From positions 622 through 13,817 of the forward strand of contig DAMH01000021.1 in the NCBI GenBank assembly GCA_002499585.1: a stretch of DNA of 13,196 nt, given 5' to 3'. The notes beneath the pieces are model-generated. The model saw only the letters and a list, made by a program, of their open reading frames with translations, was not told the origin of the DNA and ran no database searches. Below are positions 9,212 through 13,196 of the stretch, piece after piece. A program made the position numbers and the translations under genes. The DNA comes from Euryarchaeota archaeon UBA552. Lineage in GTDB: Archaea > Thermoplasmatota > Poseidoniia > Poseidoniales > Thalassarchaeaceae. Position 1 is the stretch's first letter; each line of letters starts with the position of its first letter.

Positions 9212-9226
9212 CATATACCACGCGCC
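9212..9226 (+). promoter_or_regulatory. TATA-like promoter element of tRNA-Gln
   Basis: CATATACCACGCGCC lies in the 100-base gap between the protease gene and the tRNA. The CATATA core is centred about 22 bases before the first base of the tRNA, fitting transcription that starts at or just ahead of its 5' end. The same 15 bases recur with one mismatch upstream of asnS. Confidence 0.55.
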
Positions 9227-9236
9227 ACAAGCTCGG

Positions 9237-9312
9237 AGTCCCGTAGTGTAGTGGTCCATCATCTCAGGTTTTGGTCCTGGGGACCCTGGTTCGAATCCGG
9301 GCGGGACTACCA
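9237..9312 (+). tRNA. tRNA-Gln(TTG): tRNA-Gln, anticodon TTG, CCA encoded
   Basis: A full cloverleaf can be drawn. The seven-base acceptor stem AGTCCCG (9237-9243) pairs perfectly with CGGGACT (9302-9308), followed by discriminator A and a genome-encoded CCA. The anticodon stem TCAGG/CCTGG (9264-9268 and 9276-9280) closes loop TTTTGGT, giving TTG at 9271-9273. The variable loop is GGAC. The T arm is CCTGG-TTCGAAT-CCGGG. The D stem has about three good pairs. No intron is present. The acceptor and variable loop resemble other archaeal glutamine tRNAs, which are normally charged through glutamate and the GatDE amidotransferase. Its last base directly abuts the stop codon of the convergent acyl-CoA dehydrogenase. 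Confidence 0.96.
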
Positions 9313-10527
9313 CTATCTCTCTATGGCGTCATGATCTACCTTGAGATCTCGGGTGATATTCTTCTGGTGCCCCTCGAGGGTGCCTCCGCCGATTTCCAAC
9401 AATTTGGCGTCCCTCCACAGACGCTCGACAGTATACTCCCCGACATATCCGTACCCTCCAAGTACCTGTATCGCCCTGTCCGCAATGTTCTTGGCAATTG
9501 TCGTTGCGAATAATTTGACTCCATCTGAGTCCAATCTGTTTCCTGACTTTGCTAAGTCGATTTGTCTCGCAGTGTCATAGACATAGGCCCTCATCGCCCT
9601 GTATTCCGCCCATGACTCCGCTATGTGCCTCTGGATCTGGCCAAAATCCCTGATTTCCCTTCCAAAGGCTTGTCTTTCGCTAGCATAGCTGTTCATTGCA
9701 GAGAGGCACCTTCTGGAGATTCCCACTGCCATCGCCGCCAGTCCGAGCCTCTCCAGCTCTAGATTTCTCATCATGTGAACCATGGATTCTCCGGGTAAAC
9801 CGACTACGTTTTCGGGTGGCACAACGCAATCTTCGAAAACTAGCTCTGCAGTGTTGCTGGCCCTCATCCCGAGTTTGTCGAAAATCTTCTGGCCGACGGA
9901 AAATCCATCCGTACCCTTTTCCACAAGGAAGGTGGTGATTTCCGCCCTTCCTTTATCGTCAGTTCCTGTCTTGGCATATAGCCAAACGATGTCAGCAGTG
10001 CCTCCATCGTCATCTAAAGAGCCGTTGGTTATCCACATCTTTCTCCCATTGATCACCCAGTTTCCATCGTCCCTCTGAACAGCAGAGGTCTCCATGCCAA
10101 GGACGTCCGTTCCATGATCTGGCTCACTCATTGCCATGCATCCAATCCACTCGCCACTGCATACCTTTGGGAGAATTCGCGATTTCTGATCCTCATTTCC
10201 ATTTTGAGCGAGGTTGTTTACCATCAGTTGGTCATGAGCGAGATATGCAAGGCAGAAAGCTGGGTCGGAGTAGGAAAGTTCCTCATTGATAATTGCGACT
10301 GCCGTTGCGTCCATTCCTCCTCCGCCGAATTCTGAGGGTACTGAGATCCCCAGAAGTCCTGATTCTCCGAGTGACCTGAATAAGCCGACGTTGAATTTTT
10401 CATCTCTGTTATACTCAAGCGCTTGTGGCTCGACCTCGTCAATAACAAAACTCCTAACCATCTCCCTGAGCATTGCGTGTTCATCGGTTGGATTGGCGAT
10501 GTCGAGCGTCCTCCAGTCCTCTTCCAT
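9313..10527 (-). CDS. Acyl-CoA dehydrogenase, isovaleryl-CoA / long-chain-like active site
   Basis: The 404-residue flavoprotein should introduce the alpha-beta double bond into an acyl-CoA, passing electrons to an electron-transfer flavoprotein. I start it at ATG 10527 (MEEDWRTLDI); the frame stays open to 10650, but that extension overlaps asnS and has a basic, non-family sequence. Family signatures are FGGGGMD (67-73), the flavin-contact stretch AMSEPDHGTDV (132-142), WVINGRKMWITNG (157-169), ERQAFGR (284-290) and QVLGGYGYVGEYTVERLWRDAK (about 354-375). The usual catalytic Glu of medium- and short-chain enzymes (YEGT) is replaced by Gly in EIGGGT (378-383). Instead Glu259 in NLELERL matches the helix position used by isovaleryl-CoA and long-chain dehydrogenases. 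A branched-chain substrate, as in leucine breakdown, is therefore favoured but not proven. It lies 46 bases behind asnS with no clear TATA box, so read-through from asnS is possible. The stop codon touches the tRNA-Gln CCA. Confidence 0.93.
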   Translation of the reverse strand: MEEDWRTLDIANPTDEHAMLREMVRSFVIDEVEPQALEYNRDEKFNVGLFRSLGESGLLGISVPSEFGGGGMDATAVAIINEELSYSDPAFCLAYLAHDQLMVNNLAQNGNEDQKSRILPKVCSGEWIGCMAMSEPDHGTDVLGMETSAVQRDDGNWVINGRKMWITNGSLDDDGGTADIVWLYAKTGTDDKGRAEITTFLVEKGTDGFSVGQKIFDKLGMRASNTAELVFEDCVVPPENVVGLPGESMVHMMRNLELERLGLAAMAVGISRRCLSAMNSYASERQAFGREIRDFGQIQRHIAESWAEYRAMRAYVYDTARQIDLAKSGNRLDSDGVKLFATTIAKNIADRAIQVLGGYGYVGEYTVERLWRDAKLLEIGGGTLEGHQKNITRDLKVDHDAIER

Positions 10528-10573
10528 GCATCCGCCACATGGCCTAGGCGTAAGAGTGATTCGGGTCGCACGC

Positions 10574-11902
10574 CTACGGCGTGACACGTCTGCTGTCCCG
10601 GGGGAAAGGTATCGTCTCCCTAATGTGATCAGCACCCGATAGCCAGGCACAAACTCTGTCTATCCCCATTCCGAAGCCCCCGTGTGGGACACCTCCGTAT
10701 CTCCTAATGTCAATGTAGAATTCATATGGCTCCCTCGGAGTTCCCTCTTCGTCTATTCTCTCTAGTATTTCCTTTTCCGACCAGGTTCTTTCGCCTCCTC
10801 CGATGATCTCTCCATAGCCCTCGGGAGCAAGTAAGTCGTGACAGAGAACATACTTCGTATCATCTGGATCAGGCCTGTGGTAGAATGGCTTGGCCACACG
10901 GGGATAGTGGGTAAGGAAATGAGGTACTTCGAAGTCTTGGGTTAAGATTTTTTCTTTGCTGTAGTCTAAATCCTGGCCCCACTCTATCTCGACGCCCTTG
11001 GACTGCAGAGTTTCGACGGCTTCGTCATATCTCATTCTCGGATACTTAGAGTCTGCGTATTTTTGAATCATATCTACGTCTCTCCCAAGCTCAGACAATT
11101 CATCTCCTCTTTCCTCGACTAGTGATTGGGCTATGCTTCTGACGAGGGCCTCTCCATGTTCCATCACTTCCTGATTACCCCCCCATGCTATTTCCATTTC
11201 AGCATGCCAGAACTCAGTCAGGTGCCTTCTTGTCCTGCTTTTTTCGGCTCTGAAAGATGGAGCAATGGTGTAGAGTCTCTCCAGTGCTGGCATAGCTGCC
11301 TCAGCATACAATTGCCAAGATTGAGTGAGATATGCCTTTTTCCCGAAATAAGGCACTTCGAAGAGGGTGCTTCCGCCCTCAACGGCCCCTGCTACGAAGT
11401 TAGGAGCCTGATATTCAATGAAATCTCGGTCTCTGAAGTAGGAATGAACAGCGCCGAAAACCGTTGACCTAATCTTCAACATCTTTGTCATCCTGCCAGT
11501 CCTCAAGTACAGGTGTCTGTTATCGAGGAGGAATTCAGTTTCCCCCCCATCGGCCTCTGCCATGGCTGATTCTGTGATTGGAAATGGACTATCCGGGTTT
11601 ACAGCCCCAACTACAATTCCCGAGCTTACCGAGAGTTCGTAGCCATGTTCCCTGTCGGTTCTGATGACCTTTCCTGCGACCCTTACACTCGATTCTATCA
11701 GAGCACCAGATAGGGCATCGAAACATTCGTCATCGACCTCACCCTTTTTGATTACGCACTGCAAAGATCCTGTTGAGTCTCTGAGGACCAAGAATCGGAT
11801 TTTGTTCGAGCCCCTCGTCCTATGGACCCACCCACAGAGCTCGACGACCTCCTCATCATGAGAACCGACAAGGATGTCTCCAATCCAATACTGCTTTGGC
11901 AC
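10574..11902 (-). CDS. asnS: Asparaginyl-tRNA synthetase
   Basis: The 442-residue class IIb synthetase attaches asparagine to tRNA-Asn in the cytoplasm. An N-terminal OB-fold anticodon-binding domain covers about residues 20-105 (VELCGWVHRTR at 20-30). The catalytic domain follows: YLTQSWQLYAEA (191-202), class II motif 2 with FRAEKSRTRRHLTEFWHAEME (217-237), GEIIGGGER (364-372) and motif 3, HGGFGMGIDR (407-416). It ends in IRETIPFPRD. The TRRHLTEFW form and the C-terminal PFPR point to AsnRS rather than the related archaeal AspRS. The start is GTG at 11902: it gives the normal N-terminus, no in-frame ATG lies nearby, and a TATATA box sits about 24 bases upstream. The tRNA-Lys gene lies 56 bases upstream on the same strand. 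An AsnRS means Asn-tRNA can be made directly, without the amidotransferase route. Confidence 0.95.
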   Translation of the reverse strand: MPKQYWIGDILVGSHDEEVVELCGWVHRTRGSNKIRFLVLRDSTGSLQCVIKKGEVDDECFDALSGALIESSVRVAGKVIRTDREHGYELSVSSGIVVGAVNPDSPFPITESAMAEADGGETEFLLDNRHLYLRTGRMTKMLKIRSTVFGAVHSYFRDRDFIEYQAPNFVAGAVEGGSTLFEVPYFGKKAYLTQSWQLYAEAAMPALERLYTIAPSFRAEKSRTRRHLTEFWHAEMEIAWGGNQEVMEHGEALVRSIAQSLVEERGDELSELGRDVDMIQKYADSKYPRMRYDEAVETLQSKGVEIEWGQDLDYSKEKILTQDFEVPHFLTHYPRVAKPFYHRPDPDDTKYVLCHDLLAPEGYGEIIGGGERTWSEKEILERIDEEGTPREPYEFYIDIRRYGGVPHGGFGMGIDRVCAWLSGADHIRETIPFPRDSRRVTP

Positions 11903-11914
11903 GACCCCCTGAGG

Positions 11915-11929
11915 GGCCCGTGGTATATG
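11915..11929 (-). promoter_or_regulatory. TATA-like promoter element of asnS
   Basis: The minus strand reads CATATACCACGGGCC, with the CATATA core centred about 24 bases before the GTG start. This fits a transcript that begins at the start codon. It differs from the element before tRNA-Gln at a single base. A short GC-rich inverted repeat (CCCC-TGA-GGGG, 11906-11916 on the plus strand) lies between the box and the GTG. Confidence 0.55.
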
Positions 11930-11958
11930 GTTGCCTCGCTGGCTCCACGCAGTGGTGC

Positions 11959-12035
11959 TGGCGGGTCTGACGGGGTTCGAACCCGCGACCGCCCGGTTAA
12001 GAGCCGGGTGCTCTACCTGACTAAGCTACAGACCC
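11959..12035 (-). tRNA. tRNA-Lys(CTT): tRNA-Lys, anticodon CTT, CCA encoded
   Basis: On the minus strand the acceptor stem GGGTCTG (12035-12029) pairs perfectly with CAGACCC (11969-11963), followed by discriminator G and an encoded CCA (11961-11959). The anticodon stem CCCGG/CCGGG closes loop CTCTTAA, giving CTT at 12001-11999, which reads AAG lysine codons. The T arm is GCGGG-TTCGAAC-CCCGT with one G-T pair, and the variable loop is CGGTC. There is no intron. It lies between rpiA and asnS on the same strand and has its own TATA-like box. Confidence 0.97.
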
Positions 12036-12057
12036 GACCGTCCGAATCGCTATCCCA

Positions 12058-12063
12058 TTTTAA
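12058..12063 (-). promoter_or_regulatory. TATA-like box of tRNA-Lys
   Basis: The minus strand reads CCATTAAAATGG, with TTAAAA centred about 25 bases before the first base of tRNA-Lys. It lies in the 44-base gap just after the rpiA stop codon. The box is embedded in a short inverted repeat (CCATT/AATGG), which may be chance. Confidence 0.45.
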
Positions 12064-12079
12064 TGGCCTCGGATGACAA

Positions 12080-12802
12080 TCAATTTAGTCTGCCATTGGG
12101 ATTTACCAAAATCTCGACCCCTGACGAGGATGATAATACTACTGCATCACAAATTCCGATAAACAGGCCTACTTCGATTACCCCCTTAATTTTGGAGATA
12201 GTTTTCTCCAAATCTGCGGGATTTGTGATACTAGGGCCGAATTCACAGTCAATGATGTATCCACCATTATCTGTTATGAAAGGTTCGTTTTCCAATGTGC
12301 CCTTCTGTCCTGAGGCCCTTATCTTTACTTCTCCTGGACAAAATCCATTGATCTCTTCTATAACCGAATCGGATTGAAGTGGATCGGCCTCGATGGGTAG
12401 TTTGAAACTCCCGAGAATATCAACTCTCTTACTATAATCAGCTACTACTATCATTGATTTTGAAAGATTTGCGACAATCTTCTCCCTCGTTAGTGCCCCG
12501 CCTCCTCCTTTGATGAGTGAGAAATCCATGTCGAATTCATCGGCACCATCAATTGTTAGGTCTAGGGACTCTACCTGGGAAATTTCGATCAGAGGGATAC
12601 TGAGGGACTCGGCCAGTACCCTTGTCGATTCACTGGTTGGTACTCCTGTAATCTCAAGACCCTCTTCGTCCATCATTCTGCCGATTTCGATGATTGTATG
12701 TTTAACGGTTGATCCAGTTCCAAGACCAATTATCATGCCGTTTTTCACGTATTTACACGCTGCTATTCCTGCCTCTCTCTTTAGTAGCTCGGCATCGGAC
12801 AC
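12080..12802 (-). CDS. rpiA: Ribose-5-phosphate isomerase A
   Basis: The 240-residue enzyme interconverts ribose 5-phosphate and ribulose 5-phosphate, supplying ribose for nucleotides. The phosphate-binding loop GLGTGSTV is at residues 26-33. Active-site residues line up with those of E. coli RpiA with a constant offset of four: Asp85 and Asp88 in DGADEFD, Lys98 in KGGGGALTREK, and Glu107 as the likely catalytic base. VGLF (211-214) near the C-terminus is also a family feature. Length is slightly above the bacterial form. The start is GTG at 12802, giving MSDAELLKREAG, a normal family N-terminus; no better ATG is available. It is the first gene on the minus side of a divergent promoter region shared with the RNase P RNA gene. 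The product is a single-domain cytoplasmic protein with nothing unusual. Confidence 0.96.
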   Translation of the reverse strand: MSDAELLKREAGIAACKYVKNGMIIGLGTGSTVKHTIIEIGRMMDEEGLEITGVPTSESTRVLAESLSIPLIEISQVESLDLTIDGADEFDMDFSLIKGGGGALTREKIVANLSKSMIVVADYSKRVDILGSFKLPIEADPLQSDSVIEEINGFCPGEVKIRASGQKGTLENEPFITDNGGYIIDCEFGPSITNPADLEKTISKIKGVIEVGLFIGICDAVVLSSSSGVEILVNPNGRLN

Positions 12803-12830
12803 AGGGCTCTGTTAGTGAGAACGTAGATGA

Positions 12831-12836
12831 TTATTT
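12831..12836 (-). promoter_or_regulatory. Possible TATA box of rpiA
   Basis: The minus strand reads GGAAATAATCATC, with AAATAA centred about 31 bases before the GTG at 12802, slightly further than the other boxes in this window. The sequence immediately before the GTG (AGAGCCCT) has no ribosome binding site, so a short-leader or leaderless mRNA is likely. The element is weak. Confidence 0.35.
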
Positions 12837-12861
12837 CCAAAATTTTTTGTTTTTTCCTGAC

Positions 12862-12884
12862 CGTTGGGTTCTTGGGCACCAACG
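12862..12884 (+). promoter_or_regulatory. Inverted repeat in the rpiA-rnpB divergent region
   Basis: CGTTGG (12862-12867) and CCAACG (12879-12884) are perfect reverse complements separated by 11 bases. They lie just after an AAAATTTTTTGTTTTTT tract (12840-12856) and just before the first RNase P RNA helix. It could be a leader hairpin of the RNase P RNA precursor, an operator in the shared promoter region, or chance. Confidence 0.4.
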
Positions 12885-12890
12885 TGGCGG

Positions 12891-13196
12891 GCAGTGTGAG
12901 GGAGCAGGAGGGTCGCTGACAGTGTACGACACTGAGGAAAGTCCCCTCTCCGTGATGCGAGTGGCTCGACGCAAGTCGGGGGTCCGGGAGGGCCGGCTCT
13001 GCAACAGAAACGAACTGCCCCGGGAGTACGATGAATCCGTAAGGAGGAGGTTTCCCGATGGTGGCTGGAACGAGCAACCCCGCTGGAGCAAGTCCAAGCA
13101 GGCCCGTAGTGCATCAACAGGGCCGGGTAGGATGCATAGTTGAATGCGACCAGCCGAAAGGTGAACAGAAAGGGGCTTATTCCCTGCACCCTCATC
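12891..13196 (+). ncRNA. rnpB: RNase P RNA (archaeal type A-like), near-complete at right edge
   Basis: This is the catalytic RNA that removes 5' leaders from precursor tRNAs. Conserved region I, GAGGAAAGTCC, is at 12934-12944 and conserved region V, ACAGAAAGGGGCTTAT, at 13165-13180. Together they form helix P4: AAGTCCCC (12939-12946) pairs with GGGGCTT (13172-13178), leaving the universal bulged U at 12942. P1 pairs TGAGGG (12897-12902) with CCCTCA (13189-13194), and P2 pairs GCAGG (12904-12908) with CCTGC (13183-13187). P3 is CAGTGT/ACACTG around loop ACG (12920-12934). GCAACAGAAA (13001-13010) matches conserved region II. A P12-like stem (CGGGA/TCCCG, 13021-13057) is capped by a GTAA tetraloop. 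AGCAAGTCCAAGCAGG (13087-13102) is also typical. Since P1 closes at 13194 the gene is essentially complete; exact ends are inferred, and a few 3' bases may lie outside. It is divergent from rpiA. Confidence 0.95.

Noticed and set aside
10528..10650. A 41-codon N-terminal extension of the acyl-CoA dehydrogenase
   Set aside because: It would overlap the end of asnS, is Arg-rich and unlike the family N-terminus; the ATG at 10527 gives a normal length.
10574..11902. The synthetase considered as an archaeal aspartyl-tRNA synthetase
   Set aside because: The motif 2 form TRRHLTEFW, the SWQLY stretch and the C-terminal PFPR fit asparaginyl enzymes better.
12838..12856. T-rich tract considered as a terminator
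   Set aside because: There is no plus-strand gene before it to terminate, and on the minus strand it is A-rich and upstream of rpiA.
12812..13195. Open frames on both strands across the right-hand end
   Set aside because: The region folds as RNase P RNA with all main conserved blocks, and none of the frames resembles a protein family.

Overview
The window looks like a stretch of a euryarchaeal genome, most likely a marine planktonic lineage of the Marine Group II / Poseidoniales type. It carries an archaeal-style RNase P RNA, a tRNA-Gln with the archaeal AGTCCCG acceptor, an archaeal-type asparaginyl-tRNA synthetase, and TATA-like boxes placed 24-31 bases upstream of start codons as expected for leaderless archaeal mRNAs. 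It also carries very large secreted proteins rich in N-glycosylation sequons and Asp-rich calcium loops. The lineage is inferred from gene style, not from a marker gene tree. Six protein genes lie on the minus strand; a tRNA-Gln and the RNase P RNA lie on the plus strand.

Layout from left to right. 1-2082 (minus) is the N-terminal 694 codons of a secreted protein: signal peptide, three PPC-like beta domains, then an array of thrombospondin type-3-like calcium repeats that runs off the left edge. 2144-2992 (minus) is a short-form 3-hydroxyacyl-CoA dehydrogenase. 3050-9136 (minus) is a 2028-residue subtilisin-family (S8) protease with signal peptide, propeptide, a catalytic domain with a large Asp-His insertion, a long beta-rich stalk and a C-terminal membrane anchor. 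9237-9312 (plus) is tRNA-Gln(TTG); its CCA end abuts the stop codon of the convergent acyl-CoA dehydrogenase (9313-10527, minus). 10574-11902 (minus) is asnS, 11959-12035 (minus) is tRNA-Lys(CTT), and 12080-12802 (minus) is rpiA. From about 12891 to the right edge (plus) is rnpB, transcribed divergently from rpiA.

The genes fit a heterotroph that digests protein outside the cell: a membrane-tethered giant protease, a calcium-binding surface or secreted protein, and two acyl-CoA oxidation enzymes that could process branched-chain amino acid or fatty acid products. That link is inference from proximity. The right half is housekeeping (translation, tRNA processing, pentose phosphate). No gap between genes exceeds 300 bases; the largest is the 100 bases at 9137-9236, which holds the tRNA-Gln promoter. 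I see no mobile element, CRISPR array, integrase or defence gene, and no clear sign of a new multi-gene system. The most unusual items are the two giant surface proteins, the 75-residue cysteine-paired calcium repeat, the acyl-CoA dehydrogenase with a relocated catalytic glutamate, and a 15-base promoter sequence shared by tRNA-Gln and asnS.
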